From a virus: a stretch of 41,600 nucleotides of DNA. This document shows positions 33,657 through 40,200 of this stretch, piece after piece. The notes under the pieces were generated by a model. The model ran no database searches. It was given only the letters and a program-made list of their open reading frames with translations, and was not told where the DNA came from. Numbering within the stretch: the stretch's first letter is position 1; every line of letters begins with the position of its first letter. The position numbers were made by a program, and so were the translations under genes. The DNA is taken from positions 1 to 41,600 of IMG/VR virus record IMGVR_UViG_3300005842_000025, one strand, 5' to 3'.

Positions 33657-33910
33657 ATTCTTGATTTATATAATACTAGGTCTGATTTTCTAACTCTTCT
33701 ATAACTATTTAAACACTTATTGTTGACATCTAATAATTCTATTATATAATCCCAAGAATCCCACGATAATAAACCACTACAATTACAATGACTTGTAAAA
33801 TTTTTAGGAACTATTTTAACATTTTGCTTACCACCTTTTCCAATATTTCCAACACCATTTCCTCCATTATTAGTAGCAATACATATATCACTAATTTTAA
33901 ATTTGCTCAT
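33641..33910 (-). CDS. Small protein ending in RICQIY (variant of the KIIQIY tag)
   Basis: The 89-residue protein has a Gly/Asn-rich N-terminal loop (ATNNGGNGVGNIGKGGKQ), a Cys pair (CNCSG), and a C-terminal beta stretch ending YKSRICQIY. The last six residues differ from the KIIQIY tag of six neighbours at two positions. Its last 16 bases overlap the DNA polymerase start in another frame, which constrains this tail. Function unknown. Confidence 0.65.
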   Translation of the reverse strand: MSKFKISDICIATNNGGNGVGNIGKGGKQNVKIVPKNFTSHCNCSGLLSWDSWDYIIELLDVNNKCLNSYRRVRKSDLVLYKSRICQIY

Positions 33911-34178
33911 TTTCTATATTTATTTCTTTATGATCTATACTATTAAAAATTTCTTTTGTTCCTTTATATTCTTTAAGATTAAATTTATTCATATGATAAA
34001 TTTGTTTTAAAAGAAATAAATAATCATATACAATTTTTTTAATATCTTCAGACTTATTAAAAGGATTAAAAAATATATTACTTTTAAAACCAATTATTGA
34101 TTTTTTAAAATCTTTTTTATATTTTCTTGGAAGTTTAAAAGACCTAACTAATTTTGTTTTCTTTGTTATTTTTATCAT
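33897..34178 (-). CDS. Small basic unknown protein, 93 residues
   Basis: Very Lys-rich N-terminal half (KITKKTKLVRSFKLPRKYKK), then KKIVYDYLFLLKQIYH and an acidic C terminus. No family recognised. It may bind nucleic acid. Confidence 0.6.
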   Translation of the reverse strand: MIKITKKTKLVRSFKLPRKYKKDFKKSIIGFKSNIFFNPFNKSEDIKKIVYDYLFLLKQIYHMNKFNLKEYKGTKEIFNSIDHKEINIENEQI

Positions 34179-34187
34179 TTTTATTAA

Positions 34188-34457
34188 TCATATTAAAAAG
34201 TTTATATTATTATCATTAATATTTGATTCTTTCTCTTGTTCATTAATATCATTAATTAAACTATGTACATTTTCAATTAATTGTTTAAGCTTTCTATTCT
34301 TAAACTTTAAATTTCTATTATTAAGAATATCTAAACTCTCATCATATAATTCAATTGGCATTTTATTATATAACTCAAGTTTAGCTTTCTTAATTTCTTT
34401 TAAATTAATTAAATTTAATGCTATTTCATAATGATTTTTTATTAAATTTTCATTCAT
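34188..34457 (-). CDS. Small helical unknown protein, 89 residues
   Basis: Coiled-coil-like sequence (LNLINLKEIKKAKLELYNKM, then LNNRNLKFKNRKLKQLIENV). Its ATG overlaps the stop codon of the KIIQIY-tagged gene just upstream (TAATG). Confidence 0.6.
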   Translation of the reverse strand: MNENLIKNHYEIALNLINLKEIKKAKLELYNKMPIELYDESLDILNNRNLKFKNRKLKQLIENVHSLINDINEQEKESNINDNNINFLI

Positions 34458-34660
34458 TAATATATCTGTATTATTTTATTAGATTCATTTAAATTTCCTT
34501 TATATATCCAAGTTCCATCATTAATCTTATTTTGAATTGATTGTTGATTCCAACCACTAAAGACTTGATACTTAGTAGTTTTAAACTTTTTATCAGGATC
34601 ATACAAATATTTAATATCATTTATTAAAACAATAGAACCTTCTTTAATTACATTATTCAT
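34457..34660 (-). CDS. KIIQIY-tagged small protein 1
   Basis: The 67-residue beta-rich protein (GSIVLINDIKYLYDPDKKFK, then VFSGWNQQSIQNKINDGTWIYKG) ends in KIIQIY, coded AAA ATA ATA CAG ATA TAT. The INDGTW element before the tail recurs as LNDGTW in the tagged protein at 35126-35356. Function unknown. Confidence 0.7.
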   Translation of the reverse strand: MNNVIKEGSIVLINDIKYLYDPDKKFKTTKYQVFSGWNQQSIQNKINDGTWIYKGNLNESNKIIQIY

Positions 34661-34826
34661 TTTCTTTTAATGTTTGATTGTTATTAACTACAAAAACTTT
34701 ATCTGAATTGATTTCAAATCTAGGTAAACAATGAATTCCTTCTTTTAAATGTAATTCTTTCTTAATAAATTTGCCATACTTCTTTAAATCTTTACCTTTC
34801 ACTTGTTTATAATCTATTTCCAACAT
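34653..34826 (-). CDS. Small basic protein, 57 residues
   Basis: ATG 34826 to TAA 34653, overlapping the next start by 8 bp. The N-terminal half is Lys-rich (DYKQVKGKDLKKYGKFIKKEL), then ...CLPRFEINSDKVFVVNNNQ. No family recognised; the overlap and even spacing support coding. Confidence 0.55.
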   Translation of the reverse strand: MLEIDYKQVKGKDLKKYGKFIKKELHLKEGIHCLPRFEINSDKVFVVNNNQTLKENE

Positions 34827-34844
34827 AATTTTAGTTTTTATTTA

Positions 34845-35126
34845 TTAATATATTTGTATTATTTTATTACATTTAAATGATTCAAAAGAAAGCCATCCAC
34901 TTTTTCTAACTTCTTTTAACCAATTAATTTCTTTATATGTAGCTTTTCTAATATTTTCTAAGGAGCAAAACTTATTACTATTATTATGAACATATTCTTC
35001 ATTCTTACACGCAGCAAAAATAGCCTTTGTATTAGTTTCATTTATACCATTAAATATGAATACATATTTGTGAACACTATTAAAATAATGATAATATTCT
35101 CCTATAATTAATTCTTCTTTTTTCAT
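34845..35126 (-). CDS. KIIQIY-tagged small protein 2
   Basis: The 93-residue protein has an N-terminal beta domain (GEYYHYFNSVHKYVFIFNG) and a RKATYKEINWLKEVRKSGW helix, a combination common in small phage proteins. It ends FKCNKIIQIY (AAA ATA ATA CAA ATA TAT). The start overlaps the stop of the tagged gene upstream. Confidence 0.7.
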   Translation of the reverse strand: MKKEELIIGEYYHYFNSVHKYVFIFNGINETNTKAIFAACKNEEYVHNNSNKFCSLENIRKATYKEINWLKEVRKSGWLSFESFKCNKIIQIY

Positions 35127-35356
35127 TAATATATCTGTATTATTTTTGAATGTTTTTTAACAACTTTCCATGTACCATCATTTAACATATCTAACTGTCT
35201 TGCTATAGATTCCTTATTTATACCACCATCTAATACTGCTTTAGAAATAACAAGTCCAAGTCCAAAATTAATTGATTTTATAATATAACTTCGATCTTTA
35301 CTATAATACCATTCTAAACCTATAATATTATTTACATTATATTCTTCTTTCTTCAT
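35126..35356 (-). CDS. KIIQIY-tagged small protein 3
   Basis: The 76-residue protein carries GLEWYYSKDRSYIIKSINFG, then LDMLNDGTWKVVKKHSKIIQIY (tag codons AAA ATA ATA CAG ATA TAT). The DGTWKVV beta strand directly before the tag resembles tagged protein 1. It is followed directly by tagged protein 2 (one-base overlap), so two tagged genes stand in tandem. Confidence 0.7.
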   Translation of the reverse strand: MKKEEYNVNNIIGLEWYYSKDRSYIIKSINFGLGLVISKAVLDGGINKESIARQLDMLNDGTWKVVKKHSKIIQIY

Positions 35357-35517
35357 TTACTTATATTTTTAGTATTTTTACATTTAGGATAATTAAAACA
35401 TCCAAGAAAATCTATATTTGTATTACTATTCTTTCTTAACATCCAATTAGATCCACAAGAACATTTACCATATATTTTATCAAATCTATGTTTTATATTA
35501 TAATTCTTTTTAAACAT
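35353..35517 (-). CDS. Small topoisomerase-type C4 zinc ribbon protein, 54 residues
   Basis: ATG 35517 to TGA 35353, overlapping the next ATG. The pattern CSCGSNWMLRKNSNTNIDF, then LGCFNYPKCKN is that of the C4 zinc ribbon repeated at the C terminus of topoisomerase I (CxCG..M..R....G.FxGCxxYPxCKxT). No topoisomerase domain is attached, so it is a stand-alone DNA-binding ribbon. Confidence 0.7.
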   Translation of the reverse strand: MFKKNYNIKHRFDKIYGKCSCGSNWMLRKNSNTNIDFLGCFNYPKCKNTKNISK

Positions 35518-35555
35518 TATTATAATTTTTAAATTAATAATTTATTTAATTAAGC

Positions 35556-35625
35556 TGTCATATTAAGAATCGAACTTAATATCTCTATCATCCTAGGAGT
35601 AGACTCTACCATTGAGTTAATGACA
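35556..35625 (-). tRNA. tRNA-like element with non-canonical anticodon arm
   Basis: The D arm is perfect (ACTC AATGGTA GAGT), and the T arm is perfect with a classic loop (TTAAG TTCGATT CTTAA). The acceptor stem pairs TGTCAT with ATGACA (6 bp plus one mismatch). The middle, CTACT CCTAGGAT GATAG, pairs only imperfectly (one C/A mismatch, one T/G) and leaves an 8-nt loop, so the anticodon is uncertain (AGG or CCT readings are possible). It may be a real phage tRNA with an expanded loop, a decayed tRNA, or a tRNA mimic. Confidence 0.5.
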
Positions 35626-35639
35626 TACCATTATTTATA

Positions 35640-36053
35640 CTAGTTTAAACTAAGAACTTCTTCTTGTTTTTTAACAACAGTTGTAGCAATTACATGACCT
35701 TGTTGTTTAAGAATAGTTTCTAGTTTCTCTCCTCTAAGTAATATTAGAGAATAACTATCTACCATTCTCTCTCCAACTTGATAAGGAGCTACTTTTACAT
35801 TTAAAAATTGACCAGGAATTTCCCTGTTTTCAGCAATAAATTGCTTCATTATTGAAGGATCTCCTGATTTCCAAATACAATCTGTTCCAGCATCATTTAC
35901 ATGAGATTGAAACACATTCCTTTGACGCATTTCTGCTAAAGGATTATTTGGATCCATGAAATAAAGTGTATAAAATTGACGGTTTTTCTTTGTGTCTTTA
36001 ATTCTTTTTTCTGTTTTAATTTCAGACATTCTAATTGGTTTTACTGTTTCCAT
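35640..36053 (-). CDS. Unknown phage protein with long structured leader
   Basis: The 137-residue protein includes FYTLYFMDPNNPLAEMRQRNV, IPGQFLNVKVAPYQVG and SYSLILLRGEKLE. The alternating hydrophobic pattern suggests a beta-barrel (possibly OB-like) fold, but no family is certain. It ends at TAG. Codon choice is less A/T-biased than its neighbours, and it has its own leader and probable promoter, both of which suggest strong expression. Confidence 0.7.
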   Translation of the reverse strand: METVKPIRMSEIKTEKRIKDTKKNRQFYTLYFMDPNNPLAEMRQRNVFQSHVNDAGTDCIWKSGDPSIMKQFIAENREIPGQFLNVKVAPYQVGERMVDSYSLILLRGEKLETILKQQGHVIATTVVKKQEEVLSLN

Positions 36054-36252
36054 AATGTTTTTGTTTTTTTTGTTATATTTTATTATTTTTATGATAATTT
36101 ATTATCATATGCACTTATATTTATAATGCCATAAGTTTCACATTTGTCCTTATTTTAAAGATATAGACTAATATCTATTAATAATATACAATTACAACTA
36201 TCTCTGTGGTTTGTCCCATCTATATAGAGAATTTATATATTATTTAATGCTT
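36054..36252 (-). promoter_or_regulatory. Promoter and structured 5' leader of the 36.0-kb gene
   Basis: This gap has no open frame. A possible promoter is AGTTGTAAT (TTG at 36195-36197) with TATTAGTC 21 nt on. Downstream come AGATAT/ATATCT, ACTTAT/ATAAGT and a 9-bp hairpin (TATGATAAT, AA, ATTATCATA), then an A-rich run before the ATG. The leader would be about 110-120 nt, long for this genome. Confidence 0.5.
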
Positions 36253-36345
36253 TTAATCTCTTTTAGTAACAAAGTATGCTAATCCTAATAGTACTACAAT
36301 CCAAAATGTTGAATCTATTAGTTCTATAATTACTTTTTCTGTCAT
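36253..36345 (-). CDS. Tiny single-span membrane protein, 30 residues
   Basis: The ATG at 36345 overlaps the stop of the lipoprotein gene (ATGA). The sequence has one hydrophobic helix (FWIVVLLGLAYFV) after an acidic N terminus and ends TKRD, suggesting an N-out, single-pass peptide. Phages use such peptides as holin-like or host-takeover factors; function here unknown. Confidence 0.55.
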   Translation of the reverse strand: MTEKVIIELIDSTFWIVVLLGLAYFVTKRD

Positions 36346-36551
36346 CTTATTGTATCTCCTATATAATATTTTTTGTTTGTAAAATAATTTAATCCTCCTT
36401 CTAAATGAACTATATACTTATAGCCACTATAAACAGAATTATTAGTTTTATTATTAGTTTCAACTCCTGTAATCACCAATGGACTTAACATAAAACTTTC
36501 ACAAGAACATAAAAATATTGCTAATAATATTACTAATATTTTTGTTTTCAT
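36342..36551 (-). CDS. Small lipoprotein, 69 residues
   Basis: The signal peptide KILVILLAIFLCSCES has a lipobox-like LCSC, predicting a lipid-anchored Cys at residue 15 or 17. The mature part is short and polar (VYSGYKYIVHLEGGLNYF). Lipoproteins in phages often act in superinfection exclusion or lysis; nothing decides between these. Confidence 0.65.
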   Translation of the reverse strand: MKTKILVILLAIFLCSCESFMLSPLVITGVETNNKTNNSVYSGYKYIVHLEGGLNYFTNKKYYIGDTIR

Positions 36552-36910
36552 TTTTCTACAGGTTTAGATTCATTCCAATTTTTCTCTATTTCTAAATTTA
36601 CTTTTGCTATTTTATCTCTATCATCTTTATATCTTTGAGAATAATAAATAGCTTTACCATAATGAGAGTTTAAATTATCATTTATATACACACCATCAAT
36701 GAATTTTTCTCCATCTTTCATAACTTCTATTTGATGATACCTAGTAGCATATAAGCTTTCTTTAGAATTCATATAAAACCAATTCCAAGAATATAATTCT
36801 TGTCTTCTTTTTAATAATTTTGATTTCTTAGATTCTTTGAAAGCTATTAAATTACTATTTTCATCAATTTTGAAATTGACACCATTTAATGTTATTATTT
36901 CTTCGTTCAT
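36548..36910 (-). CDS. Unknown protein, 120 residues, related to its upstream neighbour
   Basis: It starts MNEEIITLNGVNFKIDENS and contains YHQIEVMKDGEKF; the 117-residue neighbour starts MDDEEIIKIQGAGQFKFKD and contains FIEVMKDNGKKY. The shared EEII..xG..FK and IEVMKD segments at similar order point to distant paralogy. Otherwise unknown. Basic middle, acidic end. Confidence 0.6.
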   Translation of the reverse strand: MNEEIITLNGVNFKIDENSNLIAFKESKKSKLLKRRQELYSWNWFYMNSKESLYATRYHQIEVMKDGEKFIDGVYINDNLNSHYGKAIYYSQRYKDDRDKIAKVNLEIEKNWNESKPVEK

Positions 36911-37217
36911 AGTTTATATTAAGTTTTTGCAATATATTAACACTATATTCATATTTTTTCAACTTCTCTTCTATATTATTAAGAGATGTAGAAGAATTAA
37001 AATGATATTTAATCTTATCAGGATCTATTTTACATTCTTCATATAATAATTTAATTTTATTATATTTTTTACCATTATCCTTCATAACTTCAATAAACCA
37101 ATAAGGATGATTAGATGGTAAATCTTTAATAAGATGCTCATTAATATTACAGTTTTTCAAATCTTTAAATTTAAACTGTCCAGCACCTTGAATTTTTATT
37201 ATTTCTTCATCATCCAT
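36864..37217 (-). CDS. Unknown protein, 117 residues
   Basis: This is the presumed paralogue of the 120-residue protein (shared EEII..G and IEVMKD segments). The remainder is Lys/Asn-rich helix (KIKYHFNSSTSLNNIEEKLKKY). It overlaps the downstream gene by 47 bp. It is the first gene after an intrinsic terminator. Confidence 0.6.
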   Translation of the reverse strand: MDDEEIIKIQGAGQFKFKDLKNCNINEHLIKDLPSNHPYWFIEVMKDNGKKYNKIKLLYEECKIDPDKIKYHFNSSTSLNNIEEKLKKYEYSVNILQKLNINYERRNNNIKWCQFQN

Positions 37218-37243
37218 AATTTAATTATTAAATATTAATAAAA

Positions 37244-37300
37244 ATACAATAACCAAAACAATATAGCAATTAAATTGTAATATTATTAAGGTTATTGTAT
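37244..37300 (-). terminator. Intrinsic terminator with long hairpin
   Basis: An 11-bp outer stem (ATACAATAACC with GGTTATTGTAT) encloses inner stems AATAT/ATATT and CAATT/AATTG, giving one extended 57-nt hairpin. On the minus strand it is followed by TTTTTATTAAT. It separates the tagged gene at 37.4 kb from the 37.2-kb gene. Confidence 0.7.
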
Positions 37301-37364
37301 ATAAATCAACTTTACCTATTGATTTTGAGAACACAACATTAAAGTTGAGCACAAGACGTTTAAA

Positions 37365-37595
37365 TTAGTAAATCTGAATTATTTTCTTTGGTTTTGATAC
37401 TATTTTAGCCCAAACACCTTTATAATAAAGAAATCCACTACCTCTTCCTCCATCTATATTATTATCAGTATAAAATTGATATGTGTTAGGAGTAGTTTTA
37501 TTTATTGTAAAAGTACAAAAATTATTAGGACAAATAAATTTAGTACCATTGGGATAATCCTTCCTAGCTTTAATTAATAATTCTTCATTTGTCAT
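37365..37595 (-). CDS. KIIQIY-tagged small protein 4
   Basis: The 76-residue protein has a helical start (NEELLIKARKDYPNGTKF), then FTINKTTPNTYQFY and GSGFLYYKGVWAKIVSKPKKIIQIY. Tag codons are AAA ATA ATT CAG ATT TAC, the most divergent set, which shows selection on the peptide. A GVWAKIV strand precedes the tag as DGTWKVV does in protein 3. Confidence 0.7.
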   Translation of the reverse strand: MTNEELLIKARKDYPNGTKFICPNNFCTFTINKTTPNTYQFYTDNNIDGGRGSGFLYYKGVWAKIVSKPKKIIQIY

Positions 37596-37609
37596 TATAA
37601 TAATATAAA

Positions 37610-37643
37610 ATATAAGAGAACATATTTCTACATTCTCTTATAT
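37610..37643 (-). terminator. Intrinsic terminator after the coiled-coil gene
   Basis: ATATAAGAGAA and TTCTCTTATAT form an 11-bp stem around a 12-nt loop, followed on the minus strand by TTTTATATTATTAT. It ends the 37.65-kb gene before the tagged gene at 37.6 kb. Confidence 0.75.
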
Positions 37644-37653
37644 TAATTAATAA

Positions 37654-38142
37654 TTATTTACTTAAAATTTCTTTTAATGTAACACCAATACTTTCTAGTC
37701 TTGCTTTCTTTTTAGCTTCTTCAGAAAGACATTCTTCTAAAGCTATTTTAGTTTTCTTTAATTTCTGTAATTCTTCTTCATGAGTTACATTAGCATATTG
37801 TTCTAAAATAGCTTCTTGCCACTCACCAACAGTTCCACCTTCTTCCATATATTCCTTCAATTGTATTGGAGATACAGCAAGAAATTTATCTCTATTTTCT
37901 TCAATTGCTGCTCCTTTCTTTGTAATATAAGCATATAATTCTTGAAGCTTATTAACATCTTTAACTTCTGAAAGAGTTTCTCCCATTAGTTGACCACTAA
38001 GTCTTGATTTTTTCTCTTTGCTACCTGTTAATTGAGAAATTCTTTCAGTAATTTGTTTTAACATTGCTGGAATTCCTTCTTCAGTAATATTAAATTGTCC
38101 TGATAATGCTACTTCATTTGTTGCTTTTACTGTTTTTGCCAT
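37654..38142 (-). CDS. Coiled-coil phage protein, 162 residues
   Basis: The N terminus is Thr/Val-rich, then long amphipathic helices with Leu/Ile heptads (MLKQITERISQLTGSKEKKS, LQELYAYITKKGAAIEENRD, LQKLKKTKIALEECLSEEAK). It has balanced composition and its own terminator, suggesting good expression. No family recognised; an oligomeric or DNA-associated role is possible. Confidence 0.65.
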   Translation of the reverse strand: MAKTVKATNEVALSGQFNITEEGIPAMLKQITERISQLTGSKEKKSRLSGQLMGETLSEVKDVNKLQELYAYITKKGAAIEENRDKFLAVSPIQLKEYMEEGGTVGEWQEAILEQYANVTHEEELQKLKKTKIALEECLSEEAKKKARLESIGVTLKEILSK

Positions 38143-38174
38143 AATTGTTTTTTTATTTAATTGTTAATAATTGA

Positions 38175-38435
38175 TTAATAAATTTGTATTATTTTCTTTT
38201 TATTCATGTATTTATTCATGAATTCTTGTTCTGTAATATAATCAAAACTTCCTCTCATATGAATATCATATTCTATTTTTCCATCTCCATCAACACCTAT
38301 TAAATCTGTTGCATCACCCCAATATCCTTGAGGATTATCATATCCCTTATCTATTAATAATCTACAGATTCTTTCATTAAAATCGTATGAATTCAATTTT
38401 TCATTTTTACATTGTTGTATTACAAATCCTTTCAT
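38175..38435 (-). CDS. KIIQIY-tagged small protein 5
   Basis: The 86-residue protein begins with a GFVIQQCKNEKLNSYDFNER segment, has YWGDATDLIGVDGDGKIEYD, and ends TEQEFMNKYMNKKKIIQIY (codons AAA ATA ATA CAA ATT TAT). The YITEQEFMN element resembles the YTEEEFM ending of small phage proteins, to which the tag seems added. Confidence 0.7.
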   Translation of the reverse strand: MKGFVIQQCKNEKLNSYDFNERICRLLIDKGYDNPQGYWGDATDLIGVDGDGKIEYDIHMRGSFDYITEQEFMNKYMNKKKIIQIY

Positions 38436-38575
38436 AAGTCTATATAATAAAATAGTTTAAATCCAAATATACCTCTTAGAAATCCAATTACTAATGATTT
38501 ACTAGCTAATTCTGTTTCTTTGTAATATCTAATATAAATAATATCACCAATAAATTTTACTATTTGTTTTTTCAT
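38432..38575 (-). CDS. Tiny membrane-prone protein, 47 residues
   Basis: ATG 38575 to TGA 38432, overlapping the next ATG (ATGA). The sequence alternates basic and hydrophobic residues (QIVKFIGDIIYIRYY, then SLVIGFLRGIFGFKLFYYI), which could form one amphipathic or membrane helix. Confidence 0.5.
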   Translation of the reverse strand: MKKQIVKFIGDIIYIRYYKETELASKSLVIGFLRGIFGFKLFYYIDL

Positions 38576-38577
38576 TG

Positions 38578-38739
38578 TTATTTCTTATTAAAAGCATTAA
38601 TAACTCCAATAGCTAAGTTATTAGCTCTATTAAATGCTCTGTTTTGATTAATTGTATTTCCTCTATATCCTGTAGAAGAAGCTAATAGAATTTTATTTTG
38701 AATAATAATTCTAGGTCTTTTTGATGTAATTAATATCAT
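38578..38739 (-). CDS. Small basic protein, 53 residues
   Basis: ATG 38739 to TAA 38578, two bases before the next ATG. Basic sequence rich in Arg and Asn (LITSKRPRIIIQNKILLASS, then YRGNTINQNRAFNRANNLAI). No family recognised. Confidence 0.5.
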   Translation of the reverse strand: MILITSKRPRIIIQNKILLASSTGYRGNTINQNRAFNRANNLAIGVINAFNKK

Positions 38740-38750
38740 AGTTTTTAGTT

Positions 38751-38990
38751 TTAATAGATTTGTATTATTTTCTTAAATTGATTTTTATATTCTTTTTCAG
38801 TAACTTCAATAAAATATTCTTCTTCCCTTTCATTGATAAAGTAAAGATTCTGATTAATTCTATAATTAAGATTACCTAATGAATTATTAATTACTATACC
38901 AATATTATAAGATTGATATATAACATTCTTCATAATATAACCATTATAATTTTCTATTGCTTTTAAATATCTTATTTTAGTTATATCCAT
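38751..38990 (-). CDS. KIIQIY-tagged small protein 6
   Basis: The 79-residue protein is Tyr/Asn/Ile-rich (IRYLKAIENYNGYIMKNVIY, then IGIVINNSLGNLNYRINQNL) with an acidic EREEEYFIEVTEKEYKN helix, ending FKKIIQIY (codons AAA ATA ATA CAA ATC TAT). Confidence 0.7.
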   Translation of the reverse strand: MDITKIRYLKAIENYNGYIMKNVIYQSYNIGIVINNSLGNLNYRINQNLYFINEREEEYFIEVTEKEYKNQFKKIIQIY

Positions 38991-39132
38991 ATTTGTAACA
39001 TTTTATAAAAGGTATTTCTATTATTTTTGATTTAGCTTGTTCTTTGTTAATATCAGAAGTAATTAAAAATGAAGCTATTATAACAAATAATAATATAAAT
39101 ATACAATTTAATAAGTTTTTAATTGTTTTCAT
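38977..39132 (-). CDS. Small membrane protein, 51 residues
   Basis: ATG 39132 to TAA 38977, overlapping the next gene by 14 bp. One N-terminal hydrophobic helix (LLNCIFILLFVIIASFLIT) is followed by a polar tail with KEQAKSKIIEIPFIKCYKYG. Likely N-in, C-out or a signal-anchor protein; function unknown. Confidence 0.55.
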   Translation of the reverse strand: MKTIKNLLNCIFILLFVIIASFLITSDINKEQAKSKIIEIPFIKCYKYGYN

Positions 39133-39345
39133 TTGTTTATCATTTCTATGGTTTTTACACTGGTGTAGAACAAGACTTTCAACTTCACTGTATATTTTGT
39201 TCTAACTTAACTACCAGTGTCATCAAATCTACTTATAATGCTACTATTTTCCTCTAAATCACATTGTTTAGTATAAATACTTAACTTTAATAGTTGTAGC
39301 TTTTCAGATTAATTATAAGCTGCTTCTTTGAAAAGCTAGAAATAA
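39133..39345 (-). ncRNA. Structured non-coding segment downstream of the HNH gene
   Basis: There are two strong elements. One is a nested hairpin: ACACTGGT (39157-39164) with ACCAGTGT (39213-39220), and inside it TAGAACAA (39166-39173) with TTGTTCTA (39197-39204). The other is TAGCTTTTCA (39297-39306) with TGAAAAGCTA (39329-39338). No open frame of useful length. It may be the 3' part of a mobile ribozyme around the HNH gene, or a leader for the 38.98-kb gene. Confidence 0.5.
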
Positions 39346-39753
39346 TTAACAATATCTAGGCAAATTAGCTCTAGTTTTATTTTTACTATATTGATTACCT
39401 GATTTCATTAAACCAATACTATAAGCATGTTTCTTGTTATCTGAATCAGAACACCATTCTAAATTATCTTTACAATTATCTTCTTTATTCCCATTTTTAT
39501 GATTTAATTGAGGCAAATTAAAAGGGTTAGGTATGAATAATTCTCCAACTAACCTATGTATTCTTAATGTTTTACTTGAATTTCCTTTAGTTACTGTAAA
39601 TCTAAAATATCCAAATTTATCTGCGTTTAATTTAATTGGTTTGCCTTTTAATAAAACCTTGTTTTTAGAACATCTGTCTAAACTTCTTGCATTGCCAAAA
39701 TTGCTTATTTGATATAAGTTTTCATAGTTTGGGACATCTTTCCATTGTTCCAT
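39346..39753 (-). CDS. HNH homing endonuclease (NUMOD4-HNH)
   Basis: The N-terminal WKDVPNYENLYQISNFGNARS is the NUMOD4 DNA-binding module, followed by the RIHRLVGELFIPNPFNLPQL segment and the HNH core NHKNGNKEDNCKDNLEW. At 135 residues it is a complete small member. It is bordered on both sides by structured, gene-free DNA. Confidence 0.88.
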   Translation of the reverse strand: MEQWKDVPNYENLYQISNFGNARSLDRCSKNKVLLKGKPIKLNADKFGYFRFTVTKGNSSKTLRIHRLVGELFIPNPFNLPQLNHKNGNKEDNCKDNLEWCSDSDNKKHAYSIGLMKSGNQYSKNKTRANLPRYC

Positions 39754-39774
39754 TTTTTACTTTTTTAAATAAAA

Positions 39775-39800
39775 ACTACTCCACCTTACAGGTAAGTAGT
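39775..39800 (-). terminator. Intrinsic terminator upstream of the HNH gene
   Basis: On the minus strand, ACTACT..ACCT pairs with AGGT..AGTAGT around a 4-nt loop (6 bp plus about 4 bp), followed by TTTTTATTT. It would end transcripts covering the structured segment at 39.8-40.2 kb before the HNH gene. Confidence 0.55.
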
Positions 39801-40200
39801 GAGCTCATTTGTGTTGTAGAGCATAACCTTCTCTCTCTTGGGTTAATAATCCCTTTCTCAAGGGAACAACACATCTAATATTTCTATTAGTATCTTTATG
39901 TAAATTAGAGTTATTCTATTGATATATAATCAATTCTTTATTCAGTATCACTACTGGCAGTTTTAAGCTTTTATAAGCCTCAATTAAGAGAAATTATTCT
40001 AGCACCTCTATCTGATTGTCCCAGATTAATTTACATCAGGATCAATGTTTAGCCTGTAATATGGCACCGCGGCTCAAAGTTGTAAAGTTTATTTTTCTCT
40101 ATCTCGTAATAATGTACACTTATCCAAACTAGTATTTTTAAGCGTATATCTATTACTCCAGAGTTACCACCTTAAAGTGTTATGAGCCTTGGTATGTAAG
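39801..40200 (-). ncRNA. Structured RNA candidate between GIY-YIG and HNH genes
   Basis: This is the longest gene-free stretch, clearly richer in G and C than its surroundings. It holds a three-way-junction pattern: TGTGTTGT/ACAACACA (39810-39817 and 39866-39873, plus strand) enclosing TCCCTT/AAGGGA (39850-39865) and AACC/GGTT. Further hairpins include ATTGAT/ATCAAT and ATCTG/CAGAT. The word AATTGAGGC and GACAATCAGA recall group I intron 5' and core elements, but I cannot assemble a full core. A terminator follows at 39775-39800. Confidence 0.5.

Noticed and set aside
34445-35140. Repeated DNA word around ATACAGATATATTAATG as a promoter or terminator repeat
   Set aside because: It coincides with the KIIQIY codons plus stop and the next ATG; the copies at 37.4, 38.2 and 38.8 kb differ in DNA but keep the peptide, so the protein explains it.
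36837-37046. Rightward 69-codon frame
   Set aside because: Antisense to two overlapping leftward genes; hydrophobic bias is a by-product of Lys/Glu/Asn-rich codons on the other strand.
39687-39878. Rightward open frame of 63 codons
   Set aside because: It runs antisense across the HNH start and the structured segment, has no partner or start signal, and all real genes here are leftward.
39800-39910. Leftward stretch reading DTNRNIRCVVPLRKGLLTQE as a possible exon
   Set aside because: The same bases form nested stems (TGTGTTGT/ACAACACA, TCCCTT/AAGGGA), and a stop lies just upstream in frame; no start or splice partner was found.
40020-40160. Leftward in-frame stretch reading ...LVWISVHYYEIEKNKLYNFE... 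as a possible exon
   Set aside because: It uses CGC, CCG and CGG codons otherwise very rare in this genome and lacks a fitting partner exon; the base pairing suggests structured RNA instead.
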